Below, in pieces: positions 20,101 through 27,676 of a stretch of 49,049 bases of DNA (positions within the stretch are counted from its first letter, which is position 1; each line of letters starts with the position of its first letter). The DNA lies in contig JARWMV010000112.1 of NCBI GenBank assembly GCA_030998015.1, positions 1 to 49,049 of the forward strand. Reading direction: 5' to 3'. Under the pieces are notes generated by a model, which was not told where the DNA came from, searched no databases, and was given only the letters and a program-made list of their open reading frames with translations. The position numbers were made by a program, and so were the translations under genes. The DNA is from Ceratorhiza oryzae-sativae (lineage: Eukaryota; Basidiomycota; Agaricomycetes; Cantharellales; Ceratobasidiaceae).

Positions 20101-20859
20101 AATATCGATATTTAGCCGCCGGCTGAAAATGACGAACGGTCGTCATTTTCTACGAGGGAATCTTTAGGATTCCCTCTAACGCCGGCGGGTTAGCCGTTTT
20201 GAGAATAAACTCTCATCAGGTTTCACAGGCAATAAAGAAGATAACAGAAGAAAATTTACCTCAAATTTATCCATTGTTGCACTGCAATCATACCCCCGCT
20301 TAGGGTCAACCAGCATTGTATTTATATATAAATACATGCTGTTGACCCGTGGGTATGGTTATCGAGGCCGCGTTCGCGGCGAGGTATTGCGAGGTACCCT
20401 GGAACTTTCAGTTCCAGGGTACCTCGGAATCAGACGCCGCGCGCACGCCAGGGCCGCCTTGGCTTAAGCCAAGGCGTTCGCAGGCGTGCTCGGGTCATAT
20501 TGAAATAAATTTGTTAATAAATTCTCTAAATCCAATAAGATAAAATAAGTCAAATAAAGTACTGTTATTAACAGTAATAGTAATATGTAGGCCAGGGGTA
20601 AAATTGTGGTTGTGGCCATTATGGTTTTTATTTTTTTCGTACCTTCTGTGATAACATCTCTAAACCATAAAACCATCCCACCAGATACTAAGATGAAGCC
20701 TAGTGTAAGCAGCTCTCCACCGTTAACGAAACCGTGGAAGTAAAGTACCGCAGAAACTGTTAAAGTTAACATGGCAAAGCTAGTTAGTATTGGCCAAGGA
20801 GAAGGCTCTACTAGGTGATAAGGAAAAGCTTGATATTGTGTTCTTGTTATATTTTTCAT
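8101..20859 (-). CDS. cox3: Cytochrome c oxidase subunit 3, five exons
   Basis: Encodes subunit 3 of respiratory complex IV, an inner-membrane protein with seven helices. Exons on the minus strand are 20859-20641 ([12 protein letters not shown] to VITEG), 15856-15629 ([13 protein letters not shown] to LLLSSG), 13768-13576 ([18 protein letters not shown] to TGLHG), 10356-10246 (LHVIVGT to AILYW) and 8159-8101 ([22 protein letters not shown]). The sum is 810 nt, exactly 269 codons plus stop, a normal size. Signature motifs present are [18 protein letters not shown], the ATGLHG-type GLHVIVG and FVDVVW. Each joined codon was checked across the splice. A second, damaged copy of most of exon 1 lies inside the first intron at 17989-18199. 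Confidence 0.93.
8274..8574. repeat. Minisatellite, 23-bp unit x 13
   Basis: Thirteen essentially identical tandem units of 23 bp, each containing gcagccgcatagcgcgctgc. Each unit is self-complementary at its ends (GCAGC/GCTGC) and can form a hairpin. Because 23 is not a multiple of three, all three minus-strand frames cycle through the same 23-residue period without a stop. It lies inside the cox3 intron-4 endonuclease gene. Confidence 0.97.
8994..9215 (-). mobile_element. Family A element, 222 bp (copy 9)
   Basis: Inside the cox3 intron-4 endonuclease ORF, followed by D element 9225-9366. Confidence 0.95.
9225..9366 (+). mobile_element. Family D double hairpin (reference)
   Basis: Same plan as C with different bases: CCCTCCGCGCT...AGCGCGGAGGG plus CTAATCGATGATTTGCGAAG; a third hairpin (CCCTGCC...GGCAGGG) is nested in the second stem. 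Confidence 0.88.
9692..9786 (+). mobile_element. Family D element without nested hairpin
   Basis: In cox3 intron 4, upstream of the endonuclease. Confidence 0.88.
9945..10152 (-). mobile_element. Family B element
   Basis: In cox3 intron 4; flanked by TCATA on both sides. Confidence 0.92.
10550..10771 (+). mobile_element. Family A element, 222 bp (copy 10)
   Basis: Left member of an A / B-short / A composite in cox3 intron 3. Confidence 0.95.
10772..10982 (+). mobile_element. Family B short form
   Basis: Lacks the GAGGTACCC arm and the AT-rich hairpin; ends with CGGCTGAAATCTTGG hairpin and GAGCGGGGGC. Sandwiched between two A elements. Confidence 0.92.
10983..11204 (+). mobile_element. Family A element, 222 bp (copy 11)
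   Basis: Right member of the A / B-short / A composite; same orientation as the left member. Confidence 0.95.
11800..12001. repeat. P + half-D + F module cluster
   Basis: CCTAACCCTGTCG and hairpin AGCGTGTAC/GTACACGCT, then the first D hairpin, then F (CCGTCTGTGTACGGC... and GTTGCACGTACGTGCAAC). Splits the cox3 intron-3 ORF at RIP|KSLPVL. Same cluster at 40281-40482. Confidence 0.85.
12047..12278 (-). mobile_element. Family B element
   Basis: 5-bp duplication TCAAA (TTTGA on the coding strand); removal with one copy gives KFNLNCTIN in the cox3 intron-3 endonuclease. Confidence 0.93.
12325..12467 (+). mobile_element. Family D element
   Basis: Removal joins STESFTI to DEVNLLVKV in frame. Confidence 0.9.
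12639..12853 (+). mobile_element. Family A element, 215-bp form (copy 12)
   Basis: Nested hairpin is a shorter variant (GAGGTAGCCTGGACTC...). Inserted after VVFRT of the cox3 intron-3 endonuclease, the same codon position as copy 15 in a paralogous enzyme. Confidence 0.95.
12930..13027. repeat. E hairpin (CCCCCAA/TTGGGGG, TCCTTGACATTTCC type)
   Basis: Apical hairpin CTTGACATTTCCTAAGGAA; in the cox3 intron-3 endonuclease. Same type at 92-187, 2471-2565, 19045-19158, 23772-23838, 24749-24828 and 37430-37497. Confidence 0.85.
13063..13161 (+). mobile_element. Family C element
   Basis: Precise removal joins HVDYL to MEVYDRF in the cox3 intron-3 endonuclease. Confidence 0.9.
13979..14101. repeat. 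E hairpin block
   Basis: AACATGTGCAGCTACGCTGC hairpin followed by CCCCCCAATACG and its partner. Similar blocks at 16485-16575, 22578-22703, 46288-46472 and 48756-48900. Confidence 0.8.
14699..14825. repeat. F module, inverted
   Basis: In cox3 intron 2; begins GACCCGTCCCCTAGAAGTTG. Confidence 0.85.
14859..14907 (-). repeat. Family C half element
   Basis: Only the GCGCCTAAAGGCGC hairpin half; complements the other half found alone at 43164. Confidence 0.85.
15403..15447 (-). promoter_or_regulatory. 43-bp conserved motif (copy 1)
   Basis: Minus strand: TTAG-TTACGAGG-CTAA stem, then AACTTTT/AAAAGTT stem and a T-tract. In cox3 intron 2. Function unknown; the shape suggests a terminator or processing signal. 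Confidence 0.5.
15864..15961 (-). mobile_element. Family C element
   Basis: Seven bases outside cox3 exon 2, the closest insertion to a core exon in the window. Confidence 0.9.
16292..16390 (-). mobile_element. Family C element
   Basis: Downstream of the endonuclease stop in cox3 intron 1. Confidence 0.9.
16703..16925 (-). mobile_element. Family A element, 223 bp (copy 13)
   Basis: Linker carries one extra base (TAATATATCG). Near the C-terminus of the second cox3 intron-1 endonuclease. Confidence 0.95.
17202..17452 (+). mobile_element. Family B element
   Basis: In the second cox3 intron-1 ORF between GRFK and [10 protein letters not shown]. Left flank TATGA, right flank altered (TTTTA). 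Confidence 0.9.
17608..17705 (-). mobile_element. Family C element
   Basis: Removal joins FTSHIN to NIGMYSLL in frame. Confidence 0.9.
17989..18199 (-). pseudogene. cox3: Displaced second copy of cox3 exon 1
   Basis: Encodes [20 protein letters not shown], then [17 protein letters not shown] and [22 protein letters not shown], nearly identical to exon 1 at protein level but divergent in codons. It lacks the first 15 residues and the start codon. A 34-bp palindrome (18056-18089) is inserted between GAACT and TACATTAGG; removing it restores GELTLG in frame. Upstream sequence ([12 protein letters not shown]) is unrelated to the cox3 start. Confidence 0.9.
18056..18089. mobile_element. G palindrome, 34 bp
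   Basis: CCGCTCCCTGGATCTCTAGA with its complement. Its clean insertion in the displaced cox3 exon shows it is mobile; no target duplication. Confidence 0.88.
18250..18471 (+). mobile_element. Family A element, 222 bp (copy 14), joined to B
   Basis: Joined to B element 18472-18703; lies between the first intron ORF and the displaced cox3 exon. Confidence 0.95.
18472..18703 (+). mobile_element. Family B element, A+B unit
   Basis: Central arm lacks the CAAGCAAGCTTGG segment present in the reference; right flank TTTGA. Confidence 0.9.
18712..18853 (-). mobile_element. Family D element
   Basis: Cuts the C-terminus of the first cox3 intron-1 endonuclease after NIMPS. Confidence 0.88.
19444..19658 (+). 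mobile_element. Family A element, 215-bp form (copy 15)
   Basis: After MMSFKT of the first cox3 intron-1 endonuclease; shares variant hairpin and site with copy 12. Confidence 0.95.
19761..19858 (+). mobile_element. Family C element
   Basis: Removal joins FLHVY to ELFKEFC in frame. Confidence 0.9.
20017..20188 (+). mobile_element. Family A element (copy 16)
   Basis: Deleting exactly these 172 bases joins FSKRLT to ERQQISL in frame; no target duplication. Confidence 0.95.
20289..20496 (-). mobile_element. Family B element
   Basis: TCATA on both flanks; removal gives LFQYDCSATM in the first cox3 intron-1 ORF. Confidence 0.93.
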
Positions 20860-21120
20860 TAAAAATTAAATAAAGTGAAAACACGAGTTATTTTGTTTTG
20901 ATTATTTTATTTTGTTAATAAAATTAAAAACTTTACCCAATTTTCCTTTGATGACTTTAGCGCACCCAATAAATTTCGCGTTTAAATATACCCCGGCAAA
21001 GGCCAAGGAGTTACCGAAATAGTCATTTTGCGAAGCAAAATATAAAGGGATCCCGGAACTAAGGCCCCCGGGGGGCGCCACCAAGTAAAATTGGGCGTTC
21101 TGCTGCTCGTCCGCTCTTTG

Positions 21121-21434
21121 TCCTCTTCCCTTTCAGCATCTACCCCCCAAACAATGCAGCGCAAGCTGCATATGTTTGGGGGAAGAGACCGCTGCCGCTG
21201 TTAGATCGCTCTATCTTACCCGTGCCCGCCTACGATCGCAGCTTAAGCTGCGGCCCTGGCGTGCGCGGGCTCGCGGCCAGAGGGGCCGCCTCGCGCACAA
21301 CCTCGGAATCAGGCGCCTCCCGTGGTGGATGGGCCCGAGCGTAGCGACGGTCCTCACCACCACGGGGGGTACGATAGAACGGCCGATTGCGGCAGCGTAC
21401 TCCTAATTTTATCGCTTACGCGATAAAATTGGGG
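21121..21434 (+). repeat. K repeat, 314 bp
   Basis: One mismatch seen against 44417-44730. Begins TCCTCTTCCC, includes a CCCCCAA hairpin and ends with CGATAAAATTGGGG. Confidence 0.93.
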
Positions 21435-21638
21435 TTTTATCTCACAGTACTCCGACACGGGCGTCTAATACCCGTTACCGGGTCGGAAATATTAGAGTCT
21501 ACCGCCTGGATTACGCTGGCGGAGCTAAGAGTTGGGGACCTCTAAACAACCTTTCAGTTGTTTTATGTGGCCTCACGACTAGCTAAGTTAGAGTGACCCC
21601 CTAAGGGACCTTATCAGGTCCTTTAGGGGTCTCGTACT

Positions 21639-21672
21639 CCGCTCCCTGGATCTCTAGAGATCCAGGAGGCGG
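21639..21672. repeat. G palindrome
   Basis: cox3-nad3 spacer. Confidence 0.85.
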
Positions 21673-21742
21673 GGTATACCCTTAACTGAAAACGACGGCA
21701 CGTCTTCCAGAGTGGAGATTAAATCTCCACTCCAAAAGACCT

Positions 21743-21786
21743 CAGAAAAAAACTTTTAGTAAAAGTTAGCCTCGTAACTAAGATTA
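21743..21786 (-). promoter_or_regulatory. 43-bp conserved motif (copy 2)
   Basis: In the spacer between the nad3 unit and cox3. Confidence 0.5.
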
Positions 21787-22234
21787 GTTTCAATTAATTT
21801 ATTTGCACTTACAAATATTTCTCGAGGTAAATTAGCCGTTCGCCATTTGAGGGTGCAAGCCCTCTAGTGAGCCGAATGGAGGGAACCTATACAACTCTGA
21901 TAAGAGTTGTAGGGGCCCCCCATTCCGAATCGTAGATACCAAAAATTCTTTTGTACAGATAAAAGACTTGAATTACTATTTCTTTTAGGTGAAATGTAAC
22001 AATGGACTTTTGAAATTTGATCCGCCCTGTCTGTTTTCCACTTCTGATCTGCAAAGACCTCCCAATGCGTTACCAAGCCTGTAAGGCCAACGTATTGGGA
22101 GAGCCTTTACCCCCCCAAACAATGCAGCATAGCTGCATCAGTTTGGGGGGTCAAAGATGACAAAGAATTAGTTTAGCCCTTTCGGGCCCTTCCGCCGCCT
22201 TCTGTCCCTCTGAATCATGCTTGCATGATTTAAC

Positions 22235-22330
22235 TCAAGCTTCGGAGCCGTCTGTGTACGGCTTAAGCCGCACACAGACGTCTCCTCTACAAGCGTGAAG
22301 TTGTTGCACGTACGTGCAACAATTTAAGCT
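22235..22330. repeat. F module
   Basis: In the cox3-nad3 spacer, followed by the G palindrome. Confidence 0.85.
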
Positions 22331-22364
22331 CCGCTCCCTGGATCTCTAGAGATCCAGGAGGCGG
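22331..22364. repeat. G palindrome
   Basis: Adjacent to an F module. Confidence 0.85.
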
Positions 22365-22924
22365 GGTATTGCGAGGTAGCCTGGACCCCCGAGGTTCCAG
22401 GCTACCTCGGAATCAAAGTCCATACGGCGGCGGGGTCCCCAGGTTCTTCCCCGAGAAGAAACTAGGATAAGGCTTATCCGCTCCCATCTTTGATGTGATC
22501 AATAAGGCGCTTACTCCATCTACGCTGCAGTACTTTAAGATCTTAAGGTAGGGGTCCCCAGGTTCTTACCTTTCAGATGCCACTCAAACATGTGCAGCTA
22601 CGCTGCATTGTTTGAGGGGCATCCGCCCCCCAATAAGGTAATGGCCCCCCCCCCAATACGTTTGTGACGCATTGGGAGGCCATTGCCTTATTGGGGGTCA
22701 CCCGCGTCTGTGGTCGTGTTCCAGGAACACGGCCGCAGACGGGAAGAACGAGAAAAACTAAACATAAAACGGAGGGGTTGTAGCTTCGCCGCATCGGCCC
22801 CAACTTTACCTAATTCCCCTATTTTTCCTGACCCGTCCCCTAGCTTCAGCCAGCATTGTATTTATATATATATAAATACATGCTGCGCTAGGGGACGGGT
22901 CAAGAATCGGTGCTTTGCGAAGGC

Positions 22925-23146
22925 CCGCGCGCGTTAGTTGCTGGTGGGACTTGTCCCACCAACCAACGTGAGCAATCGCAACCGTTTGCGATTGCTAGTG
23001 CGCGGCATAATATCGATATTTAGCCGCCGGCTGAAAATGACGAACGGTCGTCATTTTCTACGAGGGAATCTTTATGGGAGGTAGCCTGGACCATGAGACT
23101 CATGGTCAAGGCTACCTCATCTGAGGATTCCCTCTAACGCCGGCGG
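22925..23146 (+). mobile_element. Family A element, 222 bp (copy 17)
   Basis: In the spacer downstream of GIY-YIG endonuclease 2, 26 bp before B-short 23173-23382. Confidence 0.95.
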
Positions 23147-23172
23147 GCGACGATTCTGTGGGGTTAGTATAT

Positions 23173-23382
23173 GACCCGTGCACGCCTGCGAACGCCTTGG
23201 CTTGCCAAGGCGGCCCTGGCGTGCGCGCGGCTCGCCGCGAACGCGGCCTCGTTAACAATGCCCACGGGTCGTTGACCCTCCGCTTTATTACCCCTGCCAA
23301 GACGTGCGCTAAAGCGCAGTTCTCTAGGCAGGGCGGCTGAAATCTTGGGTTACACCTAAGATTTTAGCCGATAGAGCGGGGG
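23173..23382 (+). mobile_element. Family B short form, solitary
   Basis: Same internal hairpins as 10772-10982 but not followed by A. Confidence 0.9.
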
Positions 23383-23392
23383 CATTATAACT

Positions 23393-23475
23393 CCCCTGCA
23401 AAAAGCCTAGGTACAATTAATTATACCTAGGACTTTTTGCCGGTAGATCGCTAAAGCGGCCGTGGACGGCAGGGG
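23393..23475 (-). repeat. M hairpin, inverted
   Basis: Downstream of GIY-YIG endonuclease 2. Confidence 0.85.
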
Positions 23476-23512
23476 ACTCCTAAGGATGCTTGCCGGTAGA
23501 CAAGTATCCTCC

Positions 23513-23627
23513 TGCCACTTTAATAGTATTAAGAACAGGATTTAGTGTGAAAGTTTCATTTTAGCCTTCTTAGGCAAGGGTATTCCTGCCACTTTAATAG
23601 TATTAAGAGCAGGATTTAGTGTGAAAA
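23513..23627 (-). repeat. Local tandem duplication in GIY-YIG endonuclease 2
   Basis: A 42-bp segment encoding FTLNPVLNTIKVAG occurs twice, 73 bp apart, with one difference. Confidence 0.88.
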
Positions 23628-24177
23628 TTAAATATTGTTCTAAGGCCCGTGAGAATTATAAAGGTTTAAATTTTGTTTCAAACAATCTAGGATCTATTTT
23701 GTAAATACTTAAAGTGAAATTTTCATCTCCATATTTATTTCCCCTACAAACCCGACGGGAGATTGACGTCTGCCCCCCAAACATCAATCCTTGACATTTC
23801 CTAAGGAATTGTCAAGGAATAGCAGTTTGGGGGGTCGACGGGGCGCTTGGCCAAAGGCACAATGCGCCCATCCCACATCACGGCTCTCCGCGTGTGGGCC
23901 GTGCCTCTGGCACGATCTACACGCGGGAGAAAGATTGAATAACTAATCTGTTTTCAGTGGCTCTGACACTAGGTTTAAAGTAATATCGTACTCGTGTAGC
24001 AAGATCAATGGAGCTACCTACGTATTGCTCGCCAGGTTTTTTGTTAGTAAAAACATACACACCAGCAAATCGATTGTTTATACTATCTTCATGGTTTTTA
24101 CCTAAACTTCTTCCGATAGTATCTAGAAGTAATTTACTTGAATTTTTTAAAGGCAAATCTAGTTCTACCTTTTTAAT

Positions 24178-24271
24178 ACCCCAAATTGGGGGTGTAGATT
24201 TGCCTGCGCAAATCACCCCCAATTTAGGAGTCCTCAGCGCTTAGGCCGCGCCTAAAGGCGCGATCAGAGAG
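24178..24271 (-). mobile_element. Family C element, variant end
   Basis: Ends GAGAGCGCTG instead of GAGAGTTGG; part of the chain in GIY-YIG endonuclease 2. Confidence 0.88.
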
Positions 24272-24334
24272 CGCTGCCCAACTCCTGCCCCCCAAACATG
24301 TGCAGCTACGCTGCATTGTTTGAGGGGCATACGC

Positions 24335-24553
24335 GTAGGGTCAACCAGCATTGTATTTATATATAAATACATGCTGTTGACCCGAGGGGTATGGTTATCG
24401 AGGCCGCGTTCGCGGCGAGGTATTGCGAGGTACCCTGGAACTTTAAGTTCCAGGGTACCTCGGAATCAGACGCCGCGCGCACGCCAGGGCCGCCTTGGCT
24501 TGATGCCAAGCTTGCTTGGCTTAAGCCAAGGCGTTCGCAGGCGTGCACGGGTC
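24335..24553 (-). mobile_element. Family B element, 5' truncated
   Basis: Part of a B+E+C chain at one site in GIY-YIG endonuclease 2. Confidence 0.85.
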
Positions 24554-25015
24554 ATATTCATCTTGTGTAATAAATAAAGAAAAATGAGCCAAATATTTAT
24601 CGATTAATTCTAAACTTACTGGTTCGTTACTTTTCAATTGACGTTTAGCTAATATGTAAATATTATCCGTAGGTTGACCATTATCTTTTTCATTTAATAA
24701 ATTTAAAAAAGATTCTGTTGTAGATTTTCTATCATTCCGTCGACGGTGACCCCCAATAATTGCAATGTCGCCATTGACCCCCCAAACTGCCATTCCTTGA
24801 CAATTCCTTAGGAAATGTCAAGGATTGGAGCTGGGACCGCCCGAATGGTTTCGGGCCCAAAACCACCGTAAAGGTGCATTTCGGGCGTCCCCAGCGCGGC
24901 CGGCGTCTGATTCCGAGGTACCCTGGAACTTAAAGTTCCAGGGTACCTCGCAATACCTCGCCGAGAATCGAATGATTTGCGAAGGCAAATCTACATCGAT
25001 TCTCGAGGGTGATAA

Positions 25016-25415
25016 TATCTAATAAATTTTCAGTTTGTGGGCTCATCAGAGTTAATAATACTAAAATAAAAAGAGGGCCCTTCTCCGACTTAGGAGAGGG
25101 GAGGGGTTTTAATGGTGAATTTTCTTCGGGTCGTAGTGAAGCAACCGAAGTTTTTTGTTCTGTAAAGTATAGTGCTCCTGATCCGATTTCTAATACAAAA
25201 CCTACAGTTAAGACAGCAAAAAAGATCGTAATTATCCAAAATCCGTATGAGGATACTTGGTAAAGAGTTACAGCTAGAGGGTAAACTAAAAGCAACTCTA
25301 AATCGAAAATTAAGAACAAGATACCGACTATATAGAATTGTACATGGAATGGTGATCTAGTTTGACCGTAGATTGGTGAGAAACCGCACTCGTATGCTTG
25401 TACTTTTTCTCCCAC
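25016..25415 (-). pseudogene. nad3: Displaced nad3 C-terminal copy
   Basis: Encodes [20 protein letters not shown] through [13 protein letters not shown], residues 33-120 of nad3, with about 15 mostly conservative substitutions from the full gene in 87 positions. The N-terminal 32 residues and start codon are missing. The upstream context is the end of endonuclease 1 plus spacer. Beyond TEQKTS the frame continues ([18 protein letters not shown]...), as the intact gene also does. The substitution pattern suggests long evolution as a working protein before displacement. Confidence 0.9.
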
Positions 25416-25660
25416 CAGTAGTCGTGGCTATTGACCCCGGCCCCAGCCGTGGCTCCCAGGTTAATCTCTCAAGATAGTCCACCCTTTGTAAGACTCACCG
25501 GACTTCATTTTCAATATTTTATCTTTACCGATGTATCTGGAATTATCTAGATCAAAAGATTTCGTGAATTTGGAGGCACTTCTCAAAGAATAAAATAAGT
25601 ACTCTTTATTTGTCTCATCGTCAACCAGTGTAATAGAAATTTTCTGATTTGACTTATTCT

Positions 25661-25817
25661 GACCCGTGCACGCCTGCGAACGCCTTGGCTCATATTGACC
25701 TTAAGGTCAATAATCAAGCCAAGTCGGCCCTGGCGTGCGCGCGGCGTCTGATTCCTAGGCAATACCTCGCCGAGAATCGATGATTTGCGAAGGCAAATCT
25801 ACATCGATTCTCGAGGG
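25661..25817 (+). mobile_element. Family B element, recombined with a D-type hairpin
   Basis: Left half is B; after CGCCG it switches to AGAATCGATGATTTGCGAAG...ATCGATTCTCGAGGG. Confidence 0.85.
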
Positions 25818-25901
25818 TAAGGCTTCCCCATTAGATATATGTTTCCAAAGAGTGTGTTTACACAAATTAAATTCTGGTAAGATCGGAGCTGAAGATTCAC
25901 T

Positions 25902-26123
25902 CCGCCGGCGTTAGAGGGAATCCTCAGATGAGGTAGCCTTGACCATGAGTCTCATGGTCCAGGCTACCTCCCATAAAGATTCCCTCGTAGAAAATGACGA
26001 CCGTTCGTCATTTTCAGCCGGCGGCTAAATATCGATATTATGCCGCGCACTAGCAATCGCAAACGGTTGCGATTGCTCACGTTGGTTGGTGGGACAAGTC
26101 CCACCAGCAACTAACGCGCGCGG
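25902..26123 (-). mobile_element. Family A element, 222 bp (copy 18)
   Basis: Splits the C-terminal NUMOD-like part of GIY-YIG endonuclease 1; flanks ACT|...|AGT. Confidence 0.95.
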
Positions 26124-26291
26124 AGTGAAGAATTGTTTTATCGCTATTATAAACGTATAAAGGTCTACTACCCCCCCCAGCTAATGCAGCTACGCTGCAT
26201 TGTTTGGGGGGTCTACTGTTGCCTTTTTTTATGGATAGTTTTGTATTTTCATCCATAGGGCCCCCAGGAGTCGCTCCAGCAACTTTGATAT

Positions 26292-26544
26292 GACCCGTGC
26301 ACGCCTGCGAACGCCTTGGCTTAAGCCAAGCAAGCTTGGCTCATATTGACCTTAAGGTCAATAATCAAGCCAAGGCGGCCCTGGCGTGCGCGCGGCGTCT
26401 GATTCCGAGGTACCCTGGAACTGAAAGTTCCAGGGTACCTCGCAATACCTCGCCGCGAACGCGGCCTCGATAACCATACCCCTCGGGTCAACAGCATGTA
26501 TTTATATATAAATACAATGCTGGTTGACCCTAAGCGGGGGTATG
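26292..26544 (+). mobile_element. Family B element
   Basis: TATGA on both flanks in endonuclease 1; removal gives LNHIKVAG, matching the paralogue. Confidence 0.95.
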
Positions 26545-26693
26545 ATTAAGAACAGGGTTTTTTGTAAAAATAAAATATTGTTCCAGTGCTAAAGAGAAAT
26601 CTCGCTCCCTAAATGTGAACTTGTCTTCAAACAAGCCAGGGTCTATTACATAGATTTCAAGAGAAAAATTTTCAATGCCATATTCTAACAAAG

Positions 26694-26834
26694 CCCCGCT
26701 AATCGATACCCCTGCCAAGACGTGCGCTAAAGCGCAGTTCTCTAGGCAGGGTGTAGATTTGCCTTCGCAAATCATCGATTATTGGAGCCCTCCGCGCTTA
26801 GGCCGCCCTGCGGGCGATCAAAGAGCGCGGAGGG
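26694..26834 (-). mobile_element. Family D element
   Basis: Between SLRAL-type end and LLEYGIENF in GIY-YIG endonuclease 1. Confidence 0.88.
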
Positions 26835-27222
26835 ATTTAGTAATTGCTCTTTTTTCTTTAGCAAGAACGCTAGGACTAAAATATCTATTAATTCTAGCCG
26901 CTAAATTTATTGAACTTCCTACATACTGTCCTCCTGTCAACTTGTTGGTTAGAACGTAAACACCAACAAGACGGTTAGATGGTTTATTCTGAGCTATTGC
27001 ATCTATAGTTGAATCACTATCTTTGGCTAGAGGCAATTTAACTTCCAATTTTTTAATCCCACTTAAAATATCTAACTCATCTTGGGTTATAGAAATAGAG
27101 AACTCGGCAAGAATTAGGTTAATAATTTTAGCGTCTGTTGGAACTCCTGATGCTATGTGACGTTTAGCCAGTAAATAAACATTATCAGTGTCTTGCCCCT
27201 TATCTTTTTCGGTAACTAATTC

Positions 27223-27454
27223 AAACCCCCGCTTAGGGTCATCCAGCATTGTATTTATATATAAATACATGCTGTTGACCCGAGGGGTTTGGTTATCGAG
27301 GCCGCGTTCGCGGCGAGGTATTGCGAGGTACCCTGGAACTTTCAGTTCCAGGGTACCTCGGAATCAGACGCCGCGCGCACGCCAGGGCCGACTTGGCTTG
27401 ATTATTGACCTTAAGGTCAATATGAGCCAAGGCGTTCGCAGGCGTGCACGGGTC
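27223..27454 (-). mobile_element. Family B element, B+A unit
   Basis: Left flank TCAAA; right side directly joined to A 27455-27676. Confidence 0.92.
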
Positions 27455-27676
27455 CCGCCGGCGTTAGAGGGAATCCTCAGATGAGGTAGCCTTGACCATG
27501 AGTCTCATGGTCCAGGCTACCTCCCATAAAGATTCCCTCGTAGAAAATGACGACCGTTCGTCATTTTCAGCCGGCGGCTAAATATCGATATTATGCCGCG
27601 CACTAGCAATCGCAAACGGTTGCGATTGCTCACGTTGGTTGGTGGGACAAGTCCCACCAGCAACTAACGCGCGCGG
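27455..27676 (-). mobile_element. Family A element, 222 bp (copy 19), joined to B
   Basis: Separates the nad3 extension from endonuclease 1; joined to inverted B 27223-27454. Confidence 0.95.

Larger units (their letters stand above)
15857..20640 (-). other. cox3 intron 1 complex: two endonuclease ORFs around a displaced exon
   Basis: Starts after GAAGGT and ends ...ATATTG before ACATATGAAGG, rebuilding EGTYEG. Within it lie LAGLIDADG ORF 1 (in frame with exon 1), a divergent copy of exon 1 (17989-18199) and LAGLIDADG ORF 2. A group I core occupies 16030-16150, with Q-like AATCAGCAGG and R-like CCCAGAGATTATATG. Two introns appear stacked at one insertion site, with an old exon trapped between them. 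Confidence 0.75.
18850..20640 (-). pseudogene. LAGLIDADG endonuclease 1 in cox3 intron 1, interrupted
   Basis: It continues in frame from exon 1 ([21 protein letters not shown], a hydrophobic leader, to LTNLFQ). After B element 20289-20496 it goes on with [53 protein letters not shown] (LAGLIDADG helix), [73 protein letters not shown] and [16 protein letters not shown]. Elements A (20017-20188 and 19444-19658), C (19761-19858), E cluster (19041-19372) and D (18712-18853) interrupt it. The joins at A 20017, C 19761 and B 20289 are frame-perfect. Confidence 0.8.
20870..22920. other. cox3-nad3 intergenic spacer, hairpin-dense
   Basis: Holds the 314-bp K repeat (21121-21434), the G palindrome (21639-21672 and 22331-22364), one 43-bp TTAGTTACGAGG motif (21743-21786), E hairpins (22053-22160 and 22578-22703), an F module (22235-22330) and the symmetric hairpin gaccccctaaggg/ccctttaggggtc near 21594-21635. 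Unique DNA at 21435-21600 and 22400-22560 contains no recognisable gene. Confidence 0.65.
23510..24750 (-). pseudogene. GIY-YIG endonuclease 2 downstream of the displaced nad3 copy
   Basis: Pieces: STTESFLNLLNEKDNGQPTD and NIYILAKRQLKSNEPVSLEL, then HFSLFITQDEY; after a B+E+C chain (24178-24553), GIKKVELDLPLKNSSKLLLD; NNRFAGVYVFTNKKPGEQYVGSS (GIY-YIG-type GVY...YVGS); ATRVRYYFKPS; KYGDENFTLSIYKIDPRLF; KFKPL, then an in-frame TAA, then FSRALEQYLIFTLNPALNTI. It parallels endonuclease 1 along its length (for example ITQDELDILSGIKKLEVKLPL). The stop codon plus a 42-bp segment repeated at a 73-bp offset (23513-23554 and 23586-23627) mark it as decaying. Confidence 0.8.
25461..27222 (-). pseudogene. 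GIY-YIG endonuclease 1 behind nad3, interrupted
   Basis: Pieces on the minus strand: VTEKDKGQDTDNVYLLAKRH; FSISITQDELDILSGIKKLE; RLVGVYVLTNKLTGGQYVGS (GVY...YVGS catalytic core); INLAARINRYFSPS; EYGIENFSLEIYVIDPGLF; LALEQYFIFTKNPVLN; IKVAGATPGGPMDENTKLSI; PLYVYNSDKTILH; NLCKHTLWKHISNGEAL; SITLVDDETNKEYLFYSLRS; KDKILKMKSGESYKGWTILR, with TAA at 25461-25463. The C-terminal part resembles NUMOD DNA-binding repeats. It is cut by D (26694-26834), B (26292-26544), E (about 26168-26215), A (25902-26123) and truncated B (25661-25817). Removing B with one TCATA copy gives LNHIKVAG, matching LNTIKVAG in endonuclease 2. Confidence 0.85.
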
